A stretch of DNA of 36,775 bases, from the NCBI GenBank assembly GCA_024398075.1, contig JAKSJM010000027.1, positions 1 through 36,775 on the forward strand, in the 5' to 3' direction. The notes below the pieces were generated by a model. That model did no database searches. It was not told where the DNA came from and worked only from the letters and a program-made list of their open reading frames with translations. This stretch comes from Bacteroidales bacterium (GTDB taxonomy: Bacteria; Bacteroidota; Bacteroidia; Bacteroidales; UBA932). This document shows, piece by piece, positions 16,115 to 24,292 of this stretch. The stretch's first letter is position 1. Each line of letters starts with the position of its first letter. Made by a program: the position numbers and the translations under genes.

Positions 16115-16188
16115 TGACTCCTACAGGATTCAAACCTGTAACCTCTTGATCCGTAGTCAAGTGCTCTATTCAGTTGAGCTAAGGAGCC
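16115..16188 (-). tRNA. tRNA-Arg (anticodon ACG)
   Basis: The minus strand from 16188 to 16115 folds as a 74-base tRNA. The acceptor stem GGCTCCT pairs with AGGAGTC (one G-T pair). The D arm contains AGCTCAACTGAATAGAGC. The anticodon stem ACTTGA/TCAAG frames the loop CTACGGA with anticodon ACG. The T arm is ACAGG-TTTGAATC-CTGT and the discriminator base is A. The 3' CCA is not encoded. It lies 17 bases after rplS on the same strand and is followed by a terminator, so it is probably cut from the rplS transcript. Confidence 0.95.
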
Positions 16189-16205
16189 GTATGTAGCTTT
16201 AAATA

Positions 16206-16580
16206 CTACTCTGCTGACTTCGCAACATATCTCTTCTCCTTGATACGAGCCTTCTTTCCTGCAAGTGCTCTGAGATAGAAGATACGTGCTCTGCGAACCT
16301 TACCATACTTGTTAACCTCGATGCTCTCGATGGCTGGAAGCTCATAAGGGAAGATTCTCTCAACACCTACACCACCTGAGATCTTACGAACGGTGAAAGT
16401 TCTGGTGTTTGGAGTAGCACCACAAATCTGGATAACTACGCCCTTGAACTTCTGAAGTCTCTCCTTATCGCCTTCCTTGATTCTGAGGGTAACGGTGATA
16501 GTGTCACCGGCCTTGAACTCTGGATAGCTCGCTGCCTTATTCTGTGAGAAGGCATCCTCTACGATCTTAATGTAATCCAT
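16206..16580 (-). CDS. rplS: 50S ribosomal protein L19
   Basis: The 124-residue protein matches L19 throughout: [24 protein letters not shown], then [42 protein letters not shown], and the basic [23 protein letters not shown] end. L19 sits at the 30S-50S interface of the ribosome. Unlike the common rpsP-rimM-trmD-rplS operon, the gene here has its own strong promoter and only a tRNA-Arg gene downstream. Confidence 0.98.
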   Translation of the reverse strand: MDYIKIVEDAFSQNKAASYPEFKAGDTITVTLRIKEGDKERLQKFKGVVIQICGATPNTRTFTVRKISGGVGVERIFPYELPAIESIEVNKYGKVRRARIFYLRALAGKKARIKEKRYVAKSAE

Positions 16581-16655
16581 TTCTCAAAATTTCTTTTAGT
16601 TGCAACATTGCCGAACTAAATACCAAAAAAGGCAAGAGGTTGCGTTTGCGGATTG

Positions 16656-16686
16656 CAAAGGTATGAACTTTTTCTTAAACCACAAA
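16656..16686 (-). promoter_or_regulatory. Consensus promoter of rplS
   Basis: The minus strand reads TTTG (16683-16686), exactly 19 bases, then TACCTTTG (16656-16663). Both elements match the Bacteroidota consensus. The leader to the rplS ATG is about 70 bases, room for a regulatory structure, though none is obvious. Confidence 0.75.
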
Positions 16687-16698
16687 CTTTTTTCGAAT

Positions 16699-18285
16699 TT
16701 ATTTTTCAAAAAGATGGTCAGGCATCGGCACCGCTTCCCCTGTCGCTGCAACCACCGGCATGGCCGCATTCCATCCACGGAGCTTGTCCGACAGGCCGCG
16801 CGCCATCTCGGCGGTCTTCTCGGGATACTGTGCGGCTACATTGTTCTCCTCCCCTATGTCCTCGCGGAGGTTGTACAGCTCCACCTCGTCGGTGAGCATC
16901 CTGTAGACGATCTTCCAGTCGCCCTTTACCATCGCGCTCAGGTAGTCGATGTCCACGAGGTCGTACGGCTTCCACTTGTGTGGGTAATGGAAGACGAGCT
17001 CGCGCTCTGCTGACACGCCCTCTCCCCTGGTGATGAGCGGAACGAGATCCTGTCCGTCCACATCCTGGACCGTCTCGTAGTCACGCACACCTGCCATCGA
17101 CAGGATGGTAGGGAAAAGGTCCTCGCATATCACAGGCACCTCGCAGCGGCTTCCGGCTGCCACCCTGCCAGGCCAGCAGAACATCATCGGCACTCGTATG
17201 CCACCCTCATAGCAGGAGCCCTTGCCCTCGCGGAGCGGTTTGTTGTGGGTATGCGGGATGCCTCCCTTCTGCTTGTTCTCGGCGTTTCCGCCGTTGTCGG
17301 TCATGAAGATGATGATGGTGTTCTCAGACAGGCCATGCGCCTCGAGGTAGTCCAGCACGTCGCCGAGCGACTTGTCCACGCCCTCCACCATGGAAGCGTA
17401 GCGCGCCTGTCCCTCGTCCATGCCAGCGTCGCGGTACTTCTGCACGAAGCGCTCGTCAGGCTGGATAGGCGTGTGGGTCGCGTAGTGCGCCAGGTAGAGG
17501 TAGAACGGCTGGCCGTGGGACACTGGATAGTCCAGGGTCTTCAGCGCCTCGCGGGTCAATGCCTCCGTGAGGTGGGTCTCGGTACCGTAGTACTCTGTCA
17601 TGTTCTGCACGGCGCAATGATTCCAGAGCTCAGGGGTGTTTCCATAGTTGTCACGCCCCTGGTAGCTGCGTGGCTGGCCTGCCATGGTACCGCCCACATT
17701 GACACAGAAGCCAAGGTTGTAGACATTGGCCGCAGGCGTGCCAGCAGAGGCGAAGTGGGCCTTTCCGGCATGTACGGTGTAGTAGCCAGCATCCTTGAGC
17801 AGCTGGGCCATAGGTGTGCAGACCTGAGTGTATGGCACTCCCTCGACAGGGCTGATGCCGTTTATGTTCCAGTCCGGGCGCAGGAGCTCACCCGACGGTG
17901 CCTCCGCACCTGTGCGGTTGATCTCCATGCTTAGCGCGCCGCCCGTGGCATCGGAAGGCGTGTCCCTCACGATCGAGGTCCAGTTCGTGATGCGGGTATG
18001 GGCCGCATTCATGCCGGTCATCATGGACGTACGCGTAGGTGTGGAGACGGCACATGCGTAGGCATTGCCCATGATCATGCCCTGCTCCGCGAGGCGTCGC
18101 ATGTTCGGAGTGTTGAATCGCTGGTTGTTAGGATACACCTCGGTGCCGTACGCCACCTCGCTGTCCACCCAACCCATGTCATCGACAAGGAAGAATACTA
18201 TGTTCGGCTGCGCCTCCTGCCTCTTTGAGCAGCCTGTGGCGGCGGCCAAAAGGGCCAGGCCAGTAAGAGATTTCGAATAATTCAT
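16699..18285 (-). CDS. Lipoprotein sulfatase (Ser-type, S1 family)
   Basis: From the ATG at 18285 the protein has 528 residues. It has a lipoprotein signal with lipobox ATGC (Cys 19), then PNIVFFLVDDMGW with the metal-binding DD at 35-36, and the formylglycine motif S81-T-P-T-R85 followed by SMMTG. This is a Ser-type site, activated by an anaerobic radical SAM maturase (anSME), not the Cys-type enzyme. TDNGG and the HTHNKPLREGKGSCYEGGIRVP regions are further active-site landmarks. It would remove sulfate esters from glycans in the periplasm or at the surface; the substrate class is not readable. A longer frame to 18342 would spoil the signal peptide. It is divergent from the kinase operon across a 71-base gap. 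Confidence 0.93.
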   Translation of the reverse strand: MNYSKSLTGLALLAAATGCSKRQEAQPNIVFFLVDDMGWVDSEVAYGTEVYPNNQRFNTPNMRRLAEQGMIMGNAYACAVSTPTRTSMMTGMNAAHTRITNWTSIVRDTPSDATGGALSMEINRTGAEAPSGELLRPDWNINGISPVEGVPYTQVCTPMAQLLKDAGYYTVHAGKAHFASAGTPAANVYNLGFCVNVGGTMAGQPRSYQGRDNYGNTPELWNHCAVQNMTEYYGTETHLTEALTREALKTLDYPVSHGQPFYLYLAHYATHTPIQPDERFVQKYRDAGMDEGQARYASMVEGVDKSLGDVLDYLEAHGLSENTIIIFMTDNGGNAENKQKGGIPHTHNKPLREGKGSCYEGGIRVPMMFCWPGRVAAGSRCEVPVICEDLFPTILSMAGVRDYETVQDVDGQDLVPLITRGEGVSAERELVFHYPHKWKPYDLVDIDYLSAMVKGDWKIVYRMLTDEVELYNLREDIGEENNVAAQYPEKTAEMARGLSDKLRGWNAAMPVVAATGEAVPMPDHLFEK

Positions 18286-18307
18286 AACAATGTGGTTTTC
18301 CTGAGAA

Positions 18308-18315
18308 CAAAAATA
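18308..18315 (-). promoter_or_regulatory. -7 promoter element of the sulfatase gene
   Basis: The minus strand reads TATTTTTG, a perfect TAnnTTTG, 22 bases before the sulfatase ATG. It is 12 bases from the divergent element at 18328-18335. Confidence 0.5.
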
Positions 18316-18327
18316 CCTAAAGTTTTC

Positions 18328-18335
18328 TATTTTTG
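18328..18335 (+). promoter_or_regulatory. -7 promoter element of the kinase operon
   Basis: TATTTTTG is a perfect TAnnTTTG, 21 bases before the ATG at 18357. Its -33 region would coincide with the sulfatase -7 element. Confidence 0.5.
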
Positions 18336-18356
18336 TACCCAATAATTGATAACATT

Positions 18357-19958
18357 ATGCCATACTATGTAATAGGTGTCGACTATGGCACCGACTCGGC
18401 CAGGGCAGTGCTTGTGGACACATCCAGCGGAGCCACTGTAGCTTCATCCGTGATGAACTACCCACGCTGGGCTGAAGGCCTGTACTGCGACGCTGGCGAG
18501 AGCCGCTTCCGCCAGCACCCGCTCGACTACCTCGAATGCCTGGAGAAGGTGCTGCGCGATGTCGTGGACGCATGCCCTGACAGGAAATCCATCAAGGCCA
18601 TCGGCGTGGACACCACGGCCAGCACACCATGCTTCGTGGATGCACACTGCACCCCTCTCTCCCTGAAGGAAGGATTCAAGGAGGACCCTGACGCCATGTT
18701 CGTCCTATGGAAGGACCACACAGGCCTTGTGGAGGCGGAACAGATAAACGCAGCGTCCAAGAAAGCGGAGGTCGACTACACCGCGCCATGCGGATTCCAC
18801 TACTCACCTGAGGCATACTGGTCCAAGGTCCTGCACATTCTCAGGAGGAGCGAGGGCATAAGGAAGCAGAGTACGTTCGCCATCGAGCTGTGCGACTGGA
18901 TCCCTGCCGTGCTCACAGGATGCGACGACATCAGCAGGCTCCGCACAAGCCACTGCGCCGCAGGCTGCAAGCAGCTCTATGCCGAGATGTGGGGAGGATG
19001 GCCACCAAGGGACTTCTTCACAGGCATCGACCCCGTCCTGGGTCCTGTATGGGACTGTCTTCCACAGCAGAACTACGGCTGCGACGAGCCAGCCGGCACA
19101 CTCTCCAGGGAGTGGGCAGACAGGCTGGGGCTCAGCAGTGACGTCATCGTGAGCGTGGGCAATGTAGACGCGCATTCCGGCGGCATCGGCGGTGGCGTGA
19201 GATACAGGTCCCTGGTCATGAACATCGGCACGTCGGCGTGCTACATGACCACGGTACCGAACGAGATAATGGGCGACCGGATGCTCAGCGGCGTATATGG
19301 CCAGATCAAGGACGGCATCCTGAGAGGGTCTGTAGGATACGAGATAAGCCTCAGCGCCTTCGGTGACGTGTTCGCATGGTTCAGGCGCCTTCTCTCCACC
19401 TTCGTGGGAGACGAGAAGACCGCCGACCTCATACTGCCCGTACTCAGCGAGCAGGCGGCGGGGCTGCGCCAGCGCCTCGACGCGCCTCAGGCGACCGACT
19501 ACTTCAACGGCAGGCGCTCCCCTGACCCGGACAACTTCCTCACCGCCAGCATCACCGGCCTGAAGATAACAACCACTGCGGCGGAGATCTACTACGCCCT
19601 CGTGGAGGCAGTGGCATTCGCCACCAAGGCCATCGTGGACTTCATGGCCGAGAACGAGGTGCCGCTTGAGCGCTTCGTCGGCATCGGAGGCATCTCACAG
19701 AAGTCACCGTTCGTGATGCAGATGCTCGCGGACGTACTGGGTCACGACCTGGAGGTGTCGTCCTGCAAGGACTGCTGCGCCATGGGCGCGGCCATCCAGG
19801 CATCAGTGGCGTGCGGCATCCATCCAGACACCGTGAGCGCGCAGGACGCCATGTGCCAGGATGTATCAGTCACCTACCATCCTGACGCGTCAAAGGCGGA
19901 GATTTTCGCGGAAAGATACAAAAGATATAAACGCATCAGCGCAGACACAATAAAATGA
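18357..19958 (+). CDS. Ribulokinase-family (FGGY) sugar kinase
   Basis: The 533-residue protein starts MPYYVIGVDYGTDSARAVLV, the ATP-phosphate loop of the ribulokinase branch of FGGY kinases. Further landmarks are IKAIGVDTTASTPCFVD, MFVLWKDHTG (the ribulokinase-like WKDH motif), a GNVDAHSGGIGGG region with a likely catalytic Asp, and GGISQKSPFVMQMLADVLG near the C-terminus. The length is close to AraB (about 560). Family annotation would be araB. However, no arabinose isomerase, epimerase or transporter is nearby, and two flavoprotein oxidoreductases follow, so the substrate may be another ketose or polyol and I give no symbol. The first downstream gene overlaps its stop (ATGA). An in-frame ATG at 18333 lies within the promoter and is unlikely. 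Confidence 0.88.
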   Translation: MPYYVIGVDYGTDSARAVLVDTSSGATVASSVMNYPRWAEGLYCDAGESRFRQHPLDYLECLEKVLRDVVDACPDRKSIKAIGVDTTASTPCFVDAHCTPLSLKEGFKEDPDAMFVLWKDHTGLVEAEQINAASKKAEVDYTAPCGFHYSPEAYWSKVLHILRRSEGIRKQSTFAIELCDWIPAVLTGCDDISRLRTSHCAAGCKQLYAEMWGGWPPRDFFTGIDPVLGPVWDCLPQQNYGCDEPAGTLSREWADRLGLSSDVIVSVGNVDAHSGGIGGGVRYRSLVMNIGTSACYMTTVPNEIMGDRMLSGVYGQIKDGILRGSVGYEISLSAFGDVFAWFRRLLSTFVGDEKTADLILPVLSEQAAGLRQRLDAPQATDYFNGRRSPDPDNFLTASITGLKITTTAAEIYYALVEAVAFATKAIVDFMAENEVPLERFVGIGGISQKSPFVMQMLADVLGHDLEVSSCKDCCAMGAAIQASVACGIHPDTVSAQDAMCQDVSVTYHPDASKAEIFAERYKRYKRISADTIK

Positions 19959-21319
19959 ATACATATGTAGAACCTTCCAGAGCGATTGAAGTTCGCGAGG
20001 AAGTGGATGTCCTCGTGGTGGGCGGTGGCCCATCGGGCATCATGGCGGCATACGCTGCCGCAAAGGATAAGAATCTGAAGGTAATGCTCCTGGAGAGCAG
20101 GGGTTTCCTCGGTGGAAACCTGACCATTGGACTTCCTATACTCGCCTACCTCGGTCCCAAGGGAAACCAGGTGATCAAGGGTGAGGCGCAGCACTTCATC
20201 GACAGGCTGAAGGCACGCGGTGCCGCCAGCGAGCACAAGAGGTGCAAGAACCACATGTCACTCACCATCATTGACTCGGAGGCGGCCAAGGACGTATGCA
20301 TCGAGATGATGCAGGAGGCTGGAGTCGAGGTGCTCATGTACGCGTTCTGCTGCGGCGCCATCAAGGAAGGCGAGCAGGTGAAGGGAGTCATCATCGAGTC
20401 GAAGTGCGGCAGGCAGGCCATCATGGCGAAGACTGTCATCGACTGCACTGGCGACGGCGACGTGGCGTTCCGCGCCGGCGTGGAGTGCCACAAGGGAGAC
20501 GCCGACGGAGGCATGCAGCCCCCTACCCTCATGTACCAGATGCGCGGGGTCGAGATGCAGAAGCTGCGCGATGCCATTGTCCAGCATCCGGACATCTACG
20601 ACATGGATGTCATGCCGCCTGAGCAGTTCGTGTCCGGCATGTTCATCACAGTCGGCCTGAGGAACCAGATCAGGCAGGCGCAGGCTGAGGGCCTCGACAT
20701 CCCTGTCTCTCGCACCATCCTCATCACAGGCCTGCAGCCTGACGAGATATGGGTGAACATGACACGCGTCAGCGGCACCGACAGCACCGAGCCGTCGAGC
20801 TACACCCGTGGCGAGATCAAGGCGCGCGAGCAGATGAAGGTGGTCAACGAGTACCTGAGGAAGTATGTCCCCGGCTTCGCCAATGCACACGTGGAGAAGG
20901 TAGCCCCATTCATGGGCATCCGTGAGAGCCGCGTGATCGTGGGCAAGTATGTGCTCACCGCCGAGGACATCCTCGCCATGAAGCCTTTCGAGGACAGGAT
21001 ATGCGTCGCCGGATACCCGGTCGACATCCACCACTCCACTGGTGGCGACTGCACCATGCTCTTCACCGCCGACGCGTACGACATCCCTTACAGGGTGCTC
21101 GTGCCCGAGAAGGTGGAGGGGCTGCTCGTGGCCGGCAGGTGCTCGTCCATGAGCCACGAGGCCATGGCAGGCACACGCGTTATGTCCACCTGCATGGCGC
21201 TCGGCGAGGCGGCTGGAACGGCTGCCAGGGTCGCACTCCAGGACGGGGTGCTCCCTTCAGAGGTAGATGTAAGGAAGGTACAGGAGGAACTCCTGGCAAA
21301 TGAAGTATATCTTGGATAG
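19955..21319 (+). CDS. FAD-dependent oxidoreductase (FAD_oxidored type), copy 1
   Basis: The 454-residue protein has the FAD-binding GGGPSG at 23-28 inside VDVLVVGGGPSGIMAAYAA, followed by LLESRGFLGGNLTIG. It also has the CTGDGDVAFRAG motif near 165 and a C-terminal AGRCSSMSHEAMAGTRV segment where the flavin ring usually sits. This places it in the FAD_oxidored (PF12831-like) group, common in Bacteroidota and Planctomycetes genomes near carbohydrate genes. Substrates are mostly unknown. It starts on the ATGA at the end of the kinase gene, and its paralog begins three bases after its stop. No signal peptide is seen, so it is cytoplasmic. Confidence 0.9.
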   Translation: MNTYVEPSRAIEVREEVDVLVVGGGPSGIMAAYAAAKDKNLKVMLLESRGFLGGNLTIGLPILAYLGPKGNQVIKGEAQHFIDRLKARGAASEHKRCKNHMSLTIIDSEAAKDVCIEMMQEAGVEVLMYAFCCGAIKEGEQVKGVIIESKCGRQAIMAKTVIDCTGDGDVAFRAGVECHKGDADGGMQPPTLMYQMRGVEMQKLRDAIVQHPDIYDMDVMPPEQFVSGMFITVGLRNQIRQAQAEGLDIPVSRTILITGLQPDEIWVNMTRVSGTDSTEPSSYTRGEIKAREQMKVVNEYLRKYVPGFANAHVEKVAPFMGIRESRVIVGKYVLTAEDILAMKPFEDRICVAGYPVDIHHSTGGDCTMLFTADAYDIPYRVLVPEKVEGLLVAGRCSSMSHEAMAGTRVMSTCMALGEAAGTAARVALQDGVLPSEVDVRKVQEELLANEVYLG

Positions 21320-21322
21320 CAT

Positions 21323-22693
21323 ATGAAGACAATCAATGAGCCTGCAAGGCAGGTACCGGTAATAAATGAGGTTGACGTGCTCGTGGTCGGCGGAGGTCCC
21401 GCCGGCATCATGGCCGCACAGGCGGCGGCCAAGGTGGAGGGCACCAAGGTGATGCTCATCGAGAGCAGGGGCTTCCTGGGCGGGAACATGACCATTGGCC
21501 TTCCGCTCCTGGGATTCCTAGGACGCAAGGGCAACGAGATCATAAAGGGTCTGCCCCTCCAGTTCGTGGAGCGGCTCCGCGAGAAGGGCCTGGCGACTCA
21601 CCACCGCGCCTGCCCGCTCCATGTGAGCCTCACCATGATCGACCCTGAGGGCACGAAGAGACTGTGCTGGCAGATCATGGAGGAGTGCAGCGTAGAGGTG
21701 CTCATGTACGTATTCTGCGCCGACGTCATCATGGACGGCGACATGGTGAAGGGCGTGATCATCGAGTCCAAGCGCGGCCGTGAGGCCATCCTCGCGAAGA
21801 CCGTTGTGGACTGCACCGGAGACGGCGACATCGCATACCGCGCCGGGGCCGAGATGCTCTACGGCAACGAGAAGGGCATCGCCCAGCCTCCTACCCTCAT
21901 GTTCTCGATGCGCGGCGTGGACTCCCTGAAGCTCAGGAACGCGGTGGCTGACCACCCTGAGACCTACGACATCGACTACATCCCCAACGAGTTCTTCCGC
22001 CCTATGGACAACTGCACCTTCGTGGGCTTCCGCAACCAGGTGAAGAAGGCGCGCGAGGAGGGCTTCAAGATCCCCGTGGAGCGCACCATCTTCATGACGG
22101 GAATGGCTCCTGACGAGTGGTGGGTGAACATGTCACGTGTCAATGGTATCGACGCCACCGACCCTGCGCAGTACACCAGGGGCGAGCAGGTCTGCATCGA
22201 GCAGAACGACGAGATCGTGAGATACCTGAAGAAGTACATACCTGGATTCGAGAACGCATACGTGGACCGCGTGGCGCCATTCATGGGCATACGCGAGACA
22301 AGGCGCATCGTCGGTGAGTACACCCTCACCGAGCAGGACATCTTCGACTGCCAGCGCTTCGACGACGTGGTGGCGGTGGCCAGCTACCCTGTGGACCTCC
22401 ATCACCCTGTGGGAGGCGACTGCTCACTGTACTGGTGCCCTGACTGCTACGACATCCCTTACAGGACCCTGCTGCCGAAGAAGATCGACGGCCTCATCAT
22501 GGCCGGCCGAGACATCTCGGCCACCCACCTGGCGCTCGCCTCGGTGCGCGTCATGGGCCCAGCCATGTGCATAGGAGAGGCGGCCGGCAAGGCTGCCGCC
22601 CTCAGCGTGGCCGACGGCGTCTCGCCACGCGACCTTGACGTCGCCAAACTCCAGCAGGCGCTGCGCGAGGAAGGCGTCTACTTCCGTCCATAG
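21323..22693 (+). CDS. FAD-dependent oxidoreductase (FAD_oxidored type), copy 2
   Basis: This 456-residue paralog of the preceding gene is similar along its whole length, with roughly 60% identity by eye over the first 165 residues. It has GGGPAG at 23-28, IESRGFLGGNMTIG, CTGDGDIAYRAG, and a C-terminal AGRDISATHLALASVRVMG where copy 1 has SCSSMSHEA-type residues. The FAD site is kept in both copies, while the C-terminal flavin-side residues and several Cys/His positions differ. The two may form a heteromer or act on different substrates. It is the last gene of the kinase operon, followed by a terminator. Confidence 0.9.
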   Translation: MKTINEPARQVPVINEVDVLVVGGGPAGIMAAQAAAKVEGTKVMLIESRGFLGGNMTIGLPLLGFLGRKGNEIIKGLPLQFVERLREKGLATHHRACPLHVSLTMIDPEGTKRLCWQIMEECSVEVLMYVFCADVIMDGDMVKGVIIESKRGREAILAKTVVDCTGDGDIAYRAGAEMLYGNEKGIAQPPTLMFSMRGVDSLKLRNAVADHPETYDIDYIPNEFFRPMDNCTFVGFRNQVKKAREEGFKIPVERTIFMTGMAPDEWWVNMSRVNGIDATDPAQYTRGEQVCIEQNDEIVRYLKKYIPGFENAYVDRVAPFMGIRETRRIVGEYTLTEQDIFDCQRFDDVVAVASYPVDLHHPVGGDCSLYWCPDCYDIPYRTLLPKKIDGLIMAGRDISATHLALASVRVMGPAMCIGEAAGKAAALSVADGVSPRDLDVAKLQQALREEGVYFRP

Positions 22694-22709
22694 GAATTGA
22701 TGCATAAAG

Positions 22710-22745
22710 AAAAAGTGCTACCGTTTTTACGGCAGCACTTTTTTT
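22710..22745. terminator. Bidirectional terminator between convergent genes
   Basis: AAAAGTGCTACCGT and ACGGCAGCACTTTT pair with a single internal mismatch around a short T loop. The stem is flanked by an A run on one side and a T run on the other. It ends the plus-strand kinase operon and the minus-strand PIG-L gene, whose TAA stop (22744-22746) overlaps its edge. Confidence 0.85.
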
Positions 22746-23454
22746 AACGTCCTTTCTGTTGCTTGACATACCCCTCTGCATATTTGCAGCGGTACTCAAG
22801 CCCACGCATCTGCTCCATAGGATCATGGTAAGCTTCGATGTTTCCATCAGTGTTTTGGCTCACATGCATCAAGTACGCCTTAAGTTTCTGGTCACGGTAC
22901 TTGGAGATATCCACCCAAGTGTCGGGATGGAAATTCTGCGTCTGCAAGCCAGTCATGACTTCGCCATAATACAAATCAAATGAGTATCCACTACGACGCC
23001 ATGCATCATAAACGAGTATGCTACAGTTTCTGTGGTCTCGATGAGAGTCAATAGGCCAATGTGTCAGCACGAGGTCAGGCTTTTCTGTCTTTATGAGTTC
23101 GAGCATTTCGGCATAAGCCTCAGCATTGACATAACTGGCACCATCTACCTGTGACAGGAAAACCGCACGAACGCCCATCTCGCGACAAGCATCAAGTGCC
23201 TCCTGAGAACGAATCTGTGCCGTCTCAGTCGCAGACTTCCCGACTATGCCACCCTCTCCCCTTGTGAAGTACACGCTGACCACTTCGCAGCCTAGGTCTT
23301 TCAAGGCAAGCATAGTACCACCAGACATTGATTCAGGGTCATCCGGATGCGCTCCTATCACGAGACATTTCTTGTAGTGCCCATCTGTAATGGCCTGAGC
23401 ATAAGACACCATCGCCATCATGCCCAGAACGACACATGCAAAGAACTTTTTCAT
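22744..23454 (-). CDS. Secreted PIG-L (LmbE-like) family deacetylase
   Basis: The 236-residue protein starts MKKFFACVVLGMMAMVSYAQA, a cleavable signal peptide, so it acts outside the cytoplasm. The zinc-site motif AHPDDPE lies at 35-41 and the second ligand region PIDSHRDHRNC at about 134-144. This fold removes N-acetyl groups from GlcNAc-type sugars in characterised members. A TTG two codons upstream (23460) is possible, but the ATG makes a more normal signal. The gene follows the S1/P1 nuclease with six bases between stop and ATG, suggesting a two-gene operon of secreted hydrolases. Confidence 0.9.
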   Translation of the reverse strand: MKKFFACVVLGMMAMVSYAQAITDGHYKKCLVIGAHPDDPESMSGGTMLALKDLGCEVVSVYFTRGEGGIVGKSATETAQIRSQEALDACREMGVRAVFLSQVDGASYVNAEAYAEMLELIKTEKPDLVLTHWPIDSHRDHRNCSILVYDAWRRSGYSFDLYYGEVMTGLQTQNFHPDTWVDISKYRDQKLKAYLMHVSQNTDGNIEAYHDPMEQMRGLEYRCKYAEGYVKQQKGR

Positions 23455-23460
23455 AACCAA

Positions 23461-24234
23461 CTACTTTCCAAAATATTTATCTAGCAGGTATGCCAGTCTG
23501 TAACCAGCATCACGAAGCTGAAGGCTTACTATCTCACGTGACTTCTCCACAGTGTCAGGATCCAGCACCTCTGTGAGGAAAGGATTGATCTCATAGATGC
23601 CCGCATTCCTATCTCCACACTGCTTCGCCCAGTCTAGAAGCGTTCCTTTCTGGATCTTCTTTATCTCGCGCCTTGAAGCGTTATCCAGTTCAGCAGCCAC
23701 GTCATCTGGCTTTCCCTTGTAGAGCCATGCCGGAATCTTGTCATATACGCTATGGAAGGTGCCCTTGTAGTCACCAAGTGTACACTCCCAGAAGTTGCGA
23801 GGGCCAGGAACATAAGAATGAACTGGGCAATGCATATCGCCTGCAAAATGTATCAACACGCGCACATTCATCACCACTGCAGAATCAGTAAGCTCCTTAT
23901 AATGAGAAAGATTGTAATCAGCCAAGTACATCGCATAAATAGCGTCCTCCTTTGAAAGACGAGGATTTGGATCGTACTCATGCTTCTCGTTTACATTGTA
24001 CACATGCCATGCAGTGGTATAAGCGATATCTGGATCATTGCGATGTGTGTCCATCCACACTGCATCCTCCTTGAGATCGTAGTCAAAATACTTCGCGATA
24101 TTCGCTTTTGTGGTCTCGCTGATATGCCTCTGTGCCACTGCGATCACAATCTGATGGCCATACTTTCCCCAAGCTGCCACATTCTGCTGCGCCATAATCA
24201 CAAGCGCGGTCAGCATCAAAACAAACTTTTTCAT
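23461..24234 (-). CDS. Secreted S1/P1-type zinc nuclease
   Basis: From the ATG at 24234 the protein has 257 residues with a signal peptide ending NVAA, which places Trp 22 at the mature N-terminus. S1/P1 nucleases need exactly such a Trp as the first zinc ligand, and it is followed by GKYGHQIV with the His ligand. Other ligands are visible in DTHRNDPD, TAWHVYNV, and HFAGDMHCPVHSY (the family HFxGDxHQPLH motif with Cys for Gln). It should degrade single-stranded DNA/RNA in the periplasm or outside, perhaps for phosphate or nucleoside salvage. The extension to 24288 lacks signal-peptide character and would contain the promoter element. Confidence 0.92.
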   Translation of the reverse strand: MKKFVLMLTALVIMAQQNVAAWGKYGHQIVIAVAQRHISETTKANIAKYFDYDLKEDAVWMDTHRNDPDIAYTTAWHVYNVNEKHEYDPNPRLSKEDAIYAMYLADYNLSHYKELTDSAVVMNVRVLIHFAGDMHCPVHSYVPGPRNFWECTLGDYKGTFHSVYDKIPAWLYKGKPDDVAAELDNASRREIKKIQKGTLLDWAKQCGDRNAGIYEINPFLTEVLDPDTVEKSREIVSLQLRDAGYRLAYLLDKYFGK

Positions 24235-24258
24235 TATTTCCAATGTTTTAGTGTCATG

Positions 24259-24266
24259 CAAAGATA
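24259..24266 (-). promoter_or_regulatory. -7 promoter element of the nuclease-deacetylase pair
   Basis: The minus strand reads TATCTTTG, a perfect TAnnTTTG, 24 bases before the chosen nuclease ATG. No clear -33 element is seen. Confidence 0.45.
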
Positions 24267-24292
24267 GTGATTCTGCCACTCCTTTCATTCAT

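Noticed and set aside
20258-21157. Long antisense frame over the first FAD oxidoreductase
   Set aside because: It is rich in His, Val and Leu without motifs, a usual shadow of a GC-rich gene on the other strand.
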